A program made the position numbers and the translations under genes. The notes beneath the pieces were generated by a model. That model worked only from the letters and a program-made list of their open reading frames with translations, did no database searches and had not been told where the DNA came from. 64,000 nucleotides of DNA from Campanula takesimana (taxonomy: Eukaryota; Streptophyta; Magnoliopsida; Asterales; Campanulaceae). Shown here piece after piece: positions 23,525 through 33,384 of this stretch. The stretch covers positions 248,001-312,000 of the forward strand of contig JAOWBW010000252.1 in the NCBI GenBank assembly GCA_026119855.1, given 5' to 3'. The first letter of the stretch is position 1; every line of letters begins with the position of its first letter.

Positions 23525-25725
23525 TGTCACGACCCGAAATATAGGCTCTATTTTATTAGTAACTAAATGATTTTTATTTAATTATTTGCTTATTTATTTA
23601 TTTAAATTATTATTTATTTAAATAATTATGTGTGCAATTTATGTGTCATAATAATTTGTGCCTAGCATTTTACTTGAGCTATTTGGGGCTAGTGTAGAAG
23701 TGTTGGGTCTTAATTGTTAGTAGGGAGTAGTGTGTGTGTGTAGTGTGAGAGAGGGGGCCTAAGTGTAAGTTTTTAAAAATAATTTCCCTACTCCCTCCCT
23801 ATTCCCCTCACCTCCCTCACCTTCTCCCTCACTCTCTCCATTCTTCCTCCCAGACAACTCTCTCTCTCTCTCTCTCATCCTTGGGTAAGTTTTTCTTTCA
23901 TTCCTTCTCTCTTCATTTACTCCTTCTTCCTCTCATTATTATTCATTTCTTAAAACGTGAACATTGTTTAGATCGTCGATAGGATCGCGTAGAATCAAAA
24001 AGATTTGAAATCCATCAACTTTGAGAATTTGCAAGTAAGTTACTTTTCCCCCATTTTGATGCTAAATTGTTCATATCATGTTTAAATGATGTTAAGGTGT
24101 TATATTTGAAGTTTGGATGAGTTTAGAATTTATTTGGAATTTATTTGGGTTTTTGATCAAAAATGGTGAAATCTTGAATATTGGGTTTGATTCTTGATTT
24201 TGGTTGTTAAATGTTGTTGTTTGAGTCTCTTTAGACTTATGAGTTGTTTTGGTACATTAGTATACCAGTTGGAATGTTTGATTTTGGGTTGAAATGTGTT
24301 TGGGTTTGAAAAATGGAAGAACCCATGTTGTTCTTCCCGATTTCCAGAAATCCAGAAGGTTGGGCGGCCGCACAAAATTTCCTGGGCGACCGCACAACAT
24401 TCTGAAAGCTTTTGTTCTTGTTTTGGAGGATTTTGGGCGACCGCACAGTCCCTTCTGGGCGGCCGCACAGTTCTCTGAAAACTTACATTTTGTTAATTTG
24501 TGTGATTGAAGAACGTGTTTTGGTCTAAGTCTTGGGTGTTCTTCTAGTTGACCTTAGTGAACATTGTGGTACACTTTAGTGATAGAATTGGGTCCATTGT
24601 GATCAAGTTTTCGTTTGAAATTCATTAATTGTTAATTGGGATTTTGGAGCACTTTTATGGTGTATTGTTGGTTCATTTCATCTTCTTGGTGATTATTTGG
24701 TATGATTCCCTACTTTGGAATCCTTGTTGTTTATCGTGCTAGTATTTTATTACTTAGCAGTTATTTGAAAGTCCAGCTGGTATTTGTGGTTGTGTTGGGC
24801 GATGTGAGATATTGTGATCGCACCGGCCAAGTCCATTATGGTGTCGACCATTGTTTTGCCCTTATTTTCCTCTTCCAGATCGGCCTTGGTTGAGACGTTT
24901 GGAGCGGGCGATGTGAGATATTGTGATGGCACCGGCCAAGTCCATTATGGTGTCGACCATTGTTTTGCCCTTATTTTCCTCTTCCAGATCGGCCTTGGTT
25001 GAGACGTTTGGAGCATGACTTTGTGGCATGGCTCCCGCCCTTTGTGGCATATTATTTTGTTATTGGTTCCGGTACCGGGGTTTTCTCTTCGGCTTTCATG
25101 CTATTATGAAGATGATGATTGGTTGATTATTGAAGCTGTGCAGCGATCCTTTATTTGGATGTTCCGGTTTGGAAAACCTTGGCTATATCCTTTGTTAGGT
25201 GTTTATTTCCGCTGCTATCTGTTATGTGATAAATGCTATGTGCTATGTGATATTTATTATTGCTTATTGTATATTGCATCATAGTATGTCATGTAGTTGC
25301 ATTAGTAACTTATTGAGATTTATCTCACCCCCTTTTCTTTTATCTTTGTTTTTCCTTAACCCCCCCCAGGTGCTAAGGATTAGTCTCGCTGATCACGAGA
25401 AAGAGGACGTCGAGTGTGGAAACATTCATTTTGGGGAAAGTTGTATAGGTTGGTTTACATTATATAAATGTGTAACCTTTTGGGGTATTTGTACCAAACA
25501 ATGACGTCGTTAAGAATTTTACATTTGTATTTTGTTGGGCATAAACTTGTGGAAGTTTATGATAGTTGCATTTGGTTTTTTATTAAACTTGGTTTTGTAA
25601 AACTTTGGATCATCACCCTTTTGGTATCAAATGAAATTTTTTTTAACTTCAGTATTTCTCAGTTTTGGTTTTAGAGTCGACGTCCAGATCGCGGTCTCGG
25701 GCCCGCGGGGTCCGGGGTCGCGACA
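23525..25725 (+). repeat. Tekay-C 5' LTR
   Basis: This 2201-bp LTR starts TGTCACGACCC and ends GTCGCGACA. Four GGGCGRCCGCAC motifs lie at 24362-24468. A 109-bp tandem duplication (24797-24905 and 24906-25014) is absent from the 3' LTR. Between gtaagt at 24035 and the cag ending at 25369 lies an intron-like 1335-bp segment that is only 57 bp in Tekay-G. No convincing TATA box was found. Confidence 0.95.
24362..24468 (+). repeat. Two pairs of GGGCGRCCGCAC motifs in Tekay-C 5' LTR
   Basis: Sites start at 24362 (GGGCGGCCGCAC), 24384 (GGGCGACCGCAC), 24435 (GGGCGACCGCAC) and 24457 (GGGCGGCCGCAC), so the spacings are 22, 51 and 22 bp. The 3' LTR has the same four at 31194, 31216, 31267 and 31289. 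In element sense the same motif occurs in the LTR and leader of Copia-3. Confidence 0.95.
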
Positions 25726-25727
25726 GT

Positions 25728-25739
25728 TGGTATCAGAGC
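25728..25739 (+). other. Tekay-C primer binding site
   Basis: TGGTATCAGAGC lies two bases after the LTR end. It is the site for priming by initiator-Met tRNA. Confidence 0.97.
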
Positions 25740-25846
25740 TATGGCATTAGATCTAAGTATAAGTCTAGGTGGATTAGTATGACCTAGGTGGGTAGTAGTG
25801 TGCGGAGTGATTAACGGTTGATGTCTTATGCAGGTAATTACTCGCA

Positions 25847-28800
25847 ATGTCTGGAAGAAGAAACAGAGGAGGTACTAGTGGGGCACAGAATCAGAATGAT
25901 ACAAGGGAAGAAGCACGTGCCATGTCTCAAGGCATGTTTGAGGCGGCCATGAAGGCCATACATGATCAAGGTCCGAGGGTAGAACAAGCACCACCCCGTC
26001 ATGGATTGGAGCAATTTCTGAAGTTGAAACCGGTTGAATTCAATGGGGAGCCCGATGTAAGGAAAGGTGAGTTATGGATTGAGTCTATGGAGAAGATTTA
26101 TGATGTATTTGGGTGTTCGGATGAGGACAAGGTCCGGTTCGCGGCTTACAAGCTTGTGGGAGCCGCCGAGCATTGGTGGAAGGGTGTCAAAGCTACTTGG
26201 GATGATACTCACACGGTGTATGCGTGGGAGTTGTTTGTGCGCAAATTCAAGGAGCATTTCATTCCGGTTGTTGATCAAAACCGAAAGGAGATCGAGCTAC
26301 TCAACTTGGAGCAAGGTGTGTTGTCTATAGCACAATACTCGGCTAAGTTCATAGAATTAGCCCGGTATTGCGACTATTTGGTGACGACCGAAGAACAAAA
26401 GGCTATGAGATTCATTCGGGGATTGAAGACCTCCATCCGTACTCAACTTATTGCTCAACGAATTGTGACTTTCCAAGATGCGGTGGACCGAGCCTATCTT
26501 ATAGAGCAAGATATTGGGGAACATAAGAGGAAGACCGAGGTGGCCAACCCGAGTAAGCAAGGAGCGCAGAGCAAGTCACAACCAAGGATTGATAACCGAG
26601 GTAACTTTGGGGGACAATCTCAGTCCAGGGGGCAACAAAATCCAAGGAACCCGGGTACTACTTCCGGGAACCAAGGGAGCCAAGTTAGGAGGCTTTGTTC
26701 GTATTGTCAAAAGGAAGGTCATTCTGAAGACCGTTGTTGGAAGAAACAGGGAAGGTGTACCAATTGTGGTCAAATGGGTCATTTTGCAAGGGATTGTCCG
26801 AGGAATAGAATTCAACCAACGGGGGTAGGAGCTGGGGCTCCTCAGGGTCAGAAAAGGGACGCTACGGGAAAGCCCAAGGTCCAAGGGAAAGTGTTTGCAA
26901 TGAATCAACAACAAGCTACCGATGATCCATCCGTTATTGGAGGTATTGTTTCTGTGTCTAATGTGAGCGCGCGAGCGTTAGTAGATCCAGGATCATCTCA
27001 TTCATACATTTCTGTGCAATTTGCTTCCATGTTAAATGCTGCATTCGAGTCTTTACCGTACGTGCTAGAGGTGTCGACCCCTATAGGAGAATGCTTGATT
27101 TCTGATCGAGTCTTTCGTGCTTGTGATGTGGTTATTTGTGGTCGAGTCCTTTGTGCGGATTTGGTAGTTCTCCCTATCCAAGACTTTGATGTCATTTTGG
27201 GTATGGATTGGTTGAGCAAGTTTCATGCTTCCGTTGATTGCCGTAAGAAAACTGTTACTTTTTCTATTCCCGATGTGCCTAAGTTTGTGTTTGAGGCTAG
27301 TCCTCTGAGTAGAAAGGTTCGCTTAATTTCTTTTATGAAAGCGAGAAAATTATTGCATAGTGGTTGTGAAGGGTATTTGGCTAGTGTTCTCGATACTAGG
27401 AAGGAATCCCCTAGTTTTGATAGTGTTCGGGTAGTTCGGGAATTTCCCGATGTTTTCTCTACCGAGTATGATATGCCTCCCGATCGTGAGATTGAGTTTT
27501 GTATAGACCTTTTGCCGGGTGCGGCTCCGATTTCAAAAGCGCCTTATAGGTTAGCTCCCGCAGAGTTGAAGGAATTAAAGGTTCAGTTGCAAGAGTTGCT
27601 TGATAGAGGGTTTATCCGCCCTAGTGTTTCCCCGTGGGGAGCACCGGTTTTATTCGTGCGGAAGAAAGATGGTTCGTTGAGATTGTGCATCGATTACAGA
27701 AAGTTGAATCAGGTTACGGTGAAGAATAAGTATCCCCTACCGCACATTGATGATTTGTTTGATCAGCTTCATGGGTCCGTGGTTTTCTCTAAACTTGACT
27801 TGAGGAGTGGGTACCATCAGTTGAAGGTTCGATCGGAGGATATTCCGAAGACTGCTTTTCGCACTCGTTATGGACATTATGAGTTCTTGGTAATGCCGTT
27901 TGGGTTGACTAACGCGCCGGCCGTGTTTATGGATTTGATGAACCGTGTTTTCCATCCTTATCTTGATTCGTTCGTGGTAGTCTTCATCGACGACATTCTT
28001 GTTTATTCGAAATCTCGAGAGGAGCACGAGCAGCACTTGAGGACAGTTTTATCCGTTCTTGCGAGGGAGAAATTATTTGCGAAGTTCAGTAAATGCGAAT
28101 TTTGGCTCGAGAAGGTGTCATTTCTGGGTCATGTGATTTCGAAAGACGGGATTTCTGTGGATCCTTCAAAGATAGAGGCAATAGTGGATTGGAAGAGACC
28201 CGAATCAGTAACAGAGATTAGAAGCTTTCTGGGTTTAGCCGGGTATTACCGAAGATTTATTGAGGGGTTTTCGAGGATTGCTACTCCGATGACTCAGTTG
28301 ACCCGGAAGAATGTTCCGTTTGTGTGGACCGAGAAATGTGACAAGAGTTTCGAGGAATTGAAGAAGAGGTTGACTACCGCACCGATCTTGACTTTGCCTA
28401 ATGGGAGCGATGGCCTAGTGATTTACAGTGATGCTTCGAAAGAGGGTTTGGGTTGTGTGTTGATGCAGAATGGGAAAGTAATTGCTTATGCTTCGAGGAA
28501 GTTGACCCCTAGTGAGCAGAATTACCCGACTCATGATATGGAGTTAGCGGCGATAGTCTTTGCGTTGCACAAGTGGAAGCACTATCTTTATGGAGCGAGG
28601 TTTGAAATTTTTACGGATCACAAGAGTTTGAAGTACCTATTCTCCCAGAAGGAATTGAACAACCGACAGCGTCGATGGATGGAATTATTGAAGGATTACG
28701 ATTGTACGATTTCTTATCACCCGGGAAAGGCGAATGTGGTAGCCGATGCGATTAGTAGAAAGTCTTATGTGGCTTCGATGATGGTTCGAGAATGGAAAAT

Positions 28801-30307
28801 GCTTGAGGATGTTCGAGAATGGTCTCCTCGTGAATCGAGACATGGGGCTATTTTTGCGAATATTAGGGTGTCTCCGACCCTAATTCAGAGGATAAAGGAA
28901 GCTCAGAAAGAGGATCCCGAGTTGGTGAAGGTAATGGGTAAATTGAAGGAAAAGAACTTCGAGGATTTTTCATTGAGTTCGAGTGGAGTGTTGACTTTCC
29001 GTGGTCGTTTGTGTGTTCCGGATGTTGATGGAATTAAACAGAGAGTTCTTGATGAGGGTCACAAATCGAGGTATACTATTCATCCGGGCAGTACGAAGAT
29101 GTATCAGGACTTGAAGAAACAATTTTGGTGGATTAATATGAAAAGGGAAATAGCCGAGTTCGTATCGAGGTGTTTAACGTGTCAGCAGGTCAAAGCCGAG
29201 CATCAGAGACCCGCGGGATTACTTCAGCCGTTAGAGATTCCCGAGTGGAAATGGGAGCATGTGACTATGGATTTCGTTACGGGACTACCTCGTACCCGTA
29301 GGAAGTATGACAGCGTTTGGGTAATAGTGGATAGATTGACCAAGAGTGCCCATTTCTTGCCTATTGATATCAGATATTCGATGGAGAAGCTTGCGACCCT
29401 CTACATTGTTGAGATTGTTAGATTGCATGGGGTTCCGGTTAGCATTGTGTCAGATCGAGACCCGAGGTTTACTTCTAGATTCTGGAAGGCGTTTCAGGAA
29501 GCTTTGGGTACAGATTTGCGATTCAGTACAGCTTTTCATCCCCAGACCGACGGTCAATCGGAGAGGACTATTCAGATTCTTGAGGATATGCTGCGAGCTT
29601 GTGCGATAGACTTTTCCGATTCTTGGGATTCGCACCTACCGTTAGTGGAGTTCTCTTACAACAACAGTTATCAGGCTAGTATCGAGATGGCACCGTTTGA
29701 GGCCTTGTATGGAAGGAAATGTAGATCGCCTATTTGTTGGGATGAGGTCGGTGAAGCGAAAGTTTTGGGTATCGACTTGCTTCGGGATTCGGTTGAAAAG
29801 GTTAGAGTTATCTGGGATCGATTGAAGACAGCTCAGAGTCGACATAACAGCTATGCAGATAACCGAAGGCGAGATCTTAGTTTTCAGATTGGTGATTTGG
29901 TGTTCTTGAAAGTGTCTCCGAAGGTGGGTATTCGTAGGTTTGGGAAGAAAGGCAAATTGGCTCCGAGGTTTATTGGTCCGTTTGAGGTTTTGGGAAAGGT
30001 TGGACTTCTTGCGTATCGTCTTGCGTTACCGTCATCCTTAGGCCGTTTTCACAACGTCTTTCACGTTTCTATGCTTCGGAAGTATGTTCATGATCCGTCT
30101 CACGTGTTACCGAGGATACCGGAGGATATTGAGCCCGATATGACTTATGAAGAACGACCAGTTCGGATCTTAGATTCTAAAGTCCAAGAGTTGAGGAGCA
30201 AGAGCATCGCGTTGGTTCGAGTTCTGTGGAGGAATCATAACATCGAGGAGTCGACGTGGGAGCTTCGTGATGAGATCGAGAGGAAATTTCCGTGGCTTTT
30301 TGTTTAA
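25847..30307 (+). CDS. Gag-Pol polyprotein of Tekay-type chromovirus (1486 aa)
   Basis: A single frame makes both the capsid protein and the enzymes of the element. Domains in order, in approximate residues: Gag core 60-260 (AAEHWWKGVKATWDD, then RYCDYLVTTEEQKAMRF); two CCHC zinc knuckles at about 285-317 (CSYCQKEGHSEDRC and CTNCGQMGHFARDC); aspartic protease with VDPGSSHSYIS near 378 (DPG in place of DTG, a form I recall from other plant gypsy elements); RT from about 566 with catalytic VVFIDDILVYS near 711; RNase H from about 858 (IYSDASKEGLG, MELAAIVFAL, FTDHKSLKY); integrase with its zinc finger near 1070-1110 (IHPGSTKMY, CLTCQQVK) and DDE residues near 1141, 1202 and 1238; a GPF-type module (RFIGPFEVLGKV) near 1375; and a C-terminal chromodomain-like segment (LVRVLWRNHNIEESTWE). 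The ATG at 25847 follows the primer site by about 108 bp. No stop or frameshift was seen, and all key residues are present. Confidence 0.96.
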   Translation: MSGRRNRGGTSGAQNQNDTREEARAMSQGMFEAAMKAIHDQGPRVEQAPPRHGLEQFLKLKPVEFNGEPDVRKGELWIESMEKIYDVFGCSDEDKVRFAAYKLVGAAEHWWKGVKATWDDTHTVYAWELFVRKFKEHFIPVVDQNRKEIELLNLEQGVLSIAQYSAKFIELARYCDYLVTTEEQKAMRFIRGLKTSIRTQLIAQRIVTFQDAVDRAYLIEQDIGEHKRKTEVANPSKQGAQSKSQPRIDNRGNFGGQSQSRGQQNPRNPGTTSGNQGSQVRRLCSYCQKEGHSEDRCWKKQGRCTNCGQMGHFARDCPRNRIQPTGVGAGAPQGQKRDATGKPKVQGKVFAMNQQQATDDPSVIGGIVSVSNVSARALVDPGSSHSYISVQFASMLNAAFESLPYVLEVSTPIGECLISDRVFRACDVVICGRVLCADLVVLPIQDFDVILGMDWLSKFHASVDCRKKTVTFSIPDVPKFVFEASPLSRKVRLISFMKARKLLHSGCEGYLASVLDTRKESPSFDSVRVVREFPDVFSTEYDMPPDREIEFCIDLLPGAAPISKAPYRLAPAELKELKVQLQELLDRGFIRPSVSPWGAPVLFVRKKDGSLRLCIDYRKLNQVTVKNKYPLPHIDDLFDQLHGSVVFSKLDLRSGYHQLKVRSEDIPKTAFRTRYGHYEFLVMPFGLTNAPAVFMDLMNRVFHPYLDSFVVVFIDDILVYSKSREEHEQHLRTVLSVLAREKLFAKFSKCEFWLEKVSFLGHVISKDGISVDPSKIEAIVDWKRPESVTEIRSFLGLAGYYRRFIEGFSRIATPMTQLTRKNVPFVWTEKCDKSFEELKKRLTTAPILTLPNGSDGLVIYSDASKEGLGCVLMQNGKVIAYASRKLTPSEQNYPTHDMELAAIVFALHKWKHYLYGARFEIFTDHKSLKYLFSQKELNNRQRRWMELLKDYDCTISYHPGKANVVADAISRKSYVASMMVREWKMLEDVREWSPRESRHGAIFANIRVSPTLIQRIKEAQKEDPELVKVMGKLKEKNFEDFSLSSSGVLTFRGRLCVPDVDGIKQRVLDEGHKSRYTIHPGSTKMYQDLKKQFWWINMKREIAEFVSRCLTCQQVKAEHQRPAGLLQPLEIPEWKWEHVTMDFVTGLPRTRRKYDSVWVIVDRLTKSAHFLPIDIRYSMEKLATLYIVEIVRLHGVPVSIVSDRDPRFTSRFWKAFQEALGTDLRFSTAFHPQTDGQSERTIQILEDMLRACAIDFSDSWDSHLPLVEFSYNNSYQASIEMAPFEALYGRKCRSPICWDEVGEAKVLGIDLLRDSVEKVRVIWDRLKTAQSRHNSYADNRRRDLSFQIGDLVFLKVSPKVGIRRFGKKGKLAPRFIGPFEVLGKVGLLAYRLALPSSLGRFHNVFHVSMLRKYVHDPSHVLPRIPEDIEPDMTYEERPVRILDSKVQELRSKSIALVRVLWRNHNIEESTWELRDEIERKFPWLFV

Positions 30308-30340
30308 GGTGAGTCTCGTTAAAATTCGGGTCGAATTTTC

Positions 30341-30356
30341 TTTAAGGGTGAGTGAA
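30341..30356 (+). other. Tekay-C polypurine tract
   Basis: TTTAAGGGTGAGTGAA lies immediately before the 3' LTR (TGTCACG at 30357). Purine-rich sequence at this place primes plus-strand DNA synthesis. Confidence 0.75.
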
Positions 30357-32487
30357 TGTCACGACCCGAAATATAGGCTCTATTTTATTAGTAACTAAAT
30401 GATTTTTATTTAATTATTTGCTTATTTATTTATTTAAATTATTATTTATTTAAATAATTATGTGTGCAATTTATGTGTCATAATAATTTGTGCCTAGCAT
30501 TTTACTTGAGCTATTTGGGGCTAGTGTAGAAGTGTTGGGTCTTAATTGTTAGTAGGGAGTAGTGTGTGTGTGTAGTGTGAGAGAGGGGGCCTAAGTGTAA
30601 GTTTTTAAAAATAATTTCCCTACTCCCTCCCTATTCCCCTCACCTCCCTCACCTTCTCCCTCACTCTCTCCATTCTTCCTCCCAGACAACTCTCTCTCTC
30701 TCTCTCTCATCCTTGGGTAAGTTTTTCTTTCATTCCTTCTCTCTTCATTTACTCCTTCTTCCTCTCATTATTATTCATTTCTTAAAACGTGAACATTGTT
30801 TAGATCGTCGATAGGATCGCGTAGAATCAAAAAGATTTGAAATCCATCAACTTTGAGAATTTGCAAGTAAGTTACTTTTCCCCCATTTTGATGCTAAATT
30901 GTTCATATCATGTTTAAATGATGTTAAGGTGTTATATTTGAAGTTTGGATGAGTTTAGAATTTACTTGGAATTTATTTGGGTTTTTGATAAAAAATGGTG
31001 AAATCTTGAATATTGGGTTTGATTCTTGATTTTGGTTGTTAAATGTTGTTGTTTGAGTCTCTTTAGACTTATGAGTTGTTTTGGTACATTAGTATACCAG
31101 TTGGAATGTTTGATTTTGGGTTGAAATGTGTTTGGGTTTGAAAAATGGAAGAACCCATGTTGTTCTTCCCGATTTCCAGAAATCCAGAAGGTTGGGCGGC
31201 CGCACAAAATTTCCTGGGCGACCGCACAACATTCTGAAAGCTTTTGTTCTTGTTTTGGAGGATTTTGGGCGACCGCACAGTCCCTTCTGGGCGGCCGCAC
31301 AGTTCTCTGAAAACTTACATTTTGTTAATTTGTGTGATTGAAGAACGTGTTTTGGTCTAAGTCTTGGGTGTTCTTCTAGTTGACCTTAGTGAACATTGTG
31401 GTACACTTTAGTGATAGAATTGGGTCCATTGTGATCAAGTTTTCGTTTGAAATTCATTAATTGTTAATTGGGATTTTGGAGCACTTTTATGGTGTATTGT
31501 TGGTTCATTTCATCTTCTTGGTGATTATTTGGTATGATTCCCTACTTTGGAATCCTTGTTGTTTATCGTGCTAGTATTTTATTACTTAGCAGTTATTTGA
31601 AAGTCCAGCTGGTATTTGTGGTTGTGTCGGGCGATGTGAGATATTGTGATGGCACCGGCCAAGTCTATTATGGTGTCGACCATTGTTTTGCCCTTATTTT
31701 TCTCTTCCAGATCGGCCTTGGTTGAGACGTTTGGAGCATGACTTTGTGGCATGGCTCCCGCCCTTTGTGGCACATTATTTTGTTATTGGTTCCGGTACCG
31801 GGGTTTTTATCAATGAAGATCAATCCTTAACGAGCAGCCTTCTTCTCTTCGGCTTTCATGCTATTATGAAGATGATGATTGGTTGATTATTGAAGCTGCG
31901 CAGCGATCCTTTATTTGGATGTTCCGGTTTGGAAAACCTTGGCTATATCCTTTGTTAGGTGTTTATTTCCGCTGCTATCTGTTATGTGATAAATGCTATG
32001 TGCTATGTGATATTTATTATTGCTTATTGTATATTGCATCATAGCATGTCATGTAGTTGCATTAGTAACTTATTGAGATTTATCTCACCCCCTTTTCTTT
32101 TATCTTTGTTTTTCCTTAACCCCCCCCCCCAGGTGCTAAGGATTAGTCTCGCTGATCACGAGAAAGAGGACGTCGAGTGTGGAAACATTCATTTTGGGGA
32201 AAGTTGTATAGGTTGGTTTACATTATATAAATGTGTAACCTTTTGGGGTATTTGTACCAAACAATGACGTCGTTAAGAATTTTACATTTGTATTTTGTTG
32301 GGCATAAACTTGTGGAAGTTTATGATAGTTGCATTTGGTTTTTTATTAAACTTGGTTTTGTAAAACTTTGGATCATCACCCTTTTGGTATCAAATGAATT
32401 TTTTTTAACTTCAGTATTTCTCAGTTTTGGTTTTAGAGTCGACGTCCAGATCGCGGTCTCGGGCCCGCGGGGTCCGGGGTCGCGACA
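30357..32487 (+). repeat. Tekay-C 3' LTR
   Basis: This 2131-bp LTR runs from TGTCACGACCC to GTCGCGACA. It is nearly identical to the 5' LTR. It lacks the 109-bp duplication, keeps about 36 bp (near 31805-31840) that the 5' LTR lacks, and has a longer C run before the acceptor-like cag. Confidence 0.96.
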
Positions 32488-33384
32488 ATTTCTGTTGGGG
32501 ATGAAGTGCCTTGAGTAGCGGATGCTGTTGACTTCGTGGCGGTACCTGTTATGTGTGTGCTTGGCAGGTATATGTGTTTATGCAAGAAGATGCATGAAGT
32601 GTGAAATGAATAGAGAAATTGTGCTCGTGGTGCAATGTGATTTGAAAGCAGTTTTGCATGAGAGAGGGTTTTTGTAAGAATGGCGAAAGTGATTTTGTGT
32701 GCGGTGTGATTTGAGGAAAGCCTCGGATGTATTCATACCTTCACTTACCATTGCCGTTGGATGGATTAGTGTTGTGGTGGTGGATGCCTTGATGCTTTTG
32801 ATGAAGAATGTCCATGCTTTGGATGGAGAATGATGATGTTGGTGATGATGAATTGTTTTTTCCTTTGATGGAGTGTCGGTGAGATGGTATTCTGGGTGAT
32901 GGGTTGGTCGTGCCAAAAGGCTGCCTACGTATCCCTTTAAGAGAATCATACCAGCGTAGTTCAAGGATGATGGAGAATGCTGGGGGAGAATGCTAGGAGC
33001 AAAGCAAAAGGGAAACACATAATTTTGCACAAGAAAAGAAAAAAGAAAATAAAATCTTTTTTTATTATTTTTTTAAATTAGAAAGAAAAGAATATGCAAA
33101 CATGTGAGAAAAAGATTTTTTTTTTTAGTTCGTGGGTGAACCATTTTAACCATTGTGTGTTTGTAAAGCCAACCCAAGATTAAGTCATGTTCAATCGAAG
33201 TCCGGATTGCCTCGCTTGAATGTTGTCGCCGCGGTGTCCAAGGAAAATTGATGTCTAGCCCCAAGAGATTTGTCGTTTATGGGGCTTCAAAAGGACTATT
33301 GATACCGAGATGTCAAGGGGTTGCTGATTGTAAAGCCCCTCGAATGCTGAACTTTGAGTGGCTTATGAAGCCCCAAAATGAATC
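32488..33384 (-). other. Tat-B internal segment between Tekay-C and Tat-A
   Basis: This is the reverse complement of about 39240-40140 in Tat-A. It contains a CTACG/CGTAG module at 32919-32962 (ctgcctacgtatccc, then gcgtagttc) and poly-T/poly-A rich sequence at 33055-33130. It ends at the GAATC target site of Tat-A (33380-33384). No protein is encoded. Confidence 0.8.

Larger units (their letters stand above)
23525..32487 (+). mobile_element. Tekay-C, full-length Tekay/Del-type chromovirus
   Basis: This is a complete Ty3/gypsy element of 8963 bp: 5' LTR, initiator-Met primer site, one uninterrupted gag-pol frame, polypurine tract and 3' LTR. It is flanked by a perfect 5-bp target duplication, ATTTC (23520-23524 and 32488-32492). 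It lies inside the 3' region of Tat-B. By hand count the LTRs differ by about ten substitutions plus three indels (a 109-bp duplication in the 5' LTR, a 36-bp segment in the 3' LTR, poly-C length), so insertion is recent, well under a million years at usual plant rates. With an intact frame and ends it is the only element here that could still move. Confidence 0.96.

Noticed and set aside
24157..25674. Several open frames inside the Tekay-C LTRs (and copies at 30962-32518)
   Set aside because: They lie in LTR sequence, overlap on both strands and are not kept in the Tekay-G LTR. The repeated peptides come from the GC-rich motifs and the 109-bp duplication.
23525..32487. Integrated pararetrovirus or other virus
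   Set aside because: LTRs, target duplications, domain order with a chromodomain, and absence of a movement or envelope protein identify LTR retrotransposons.
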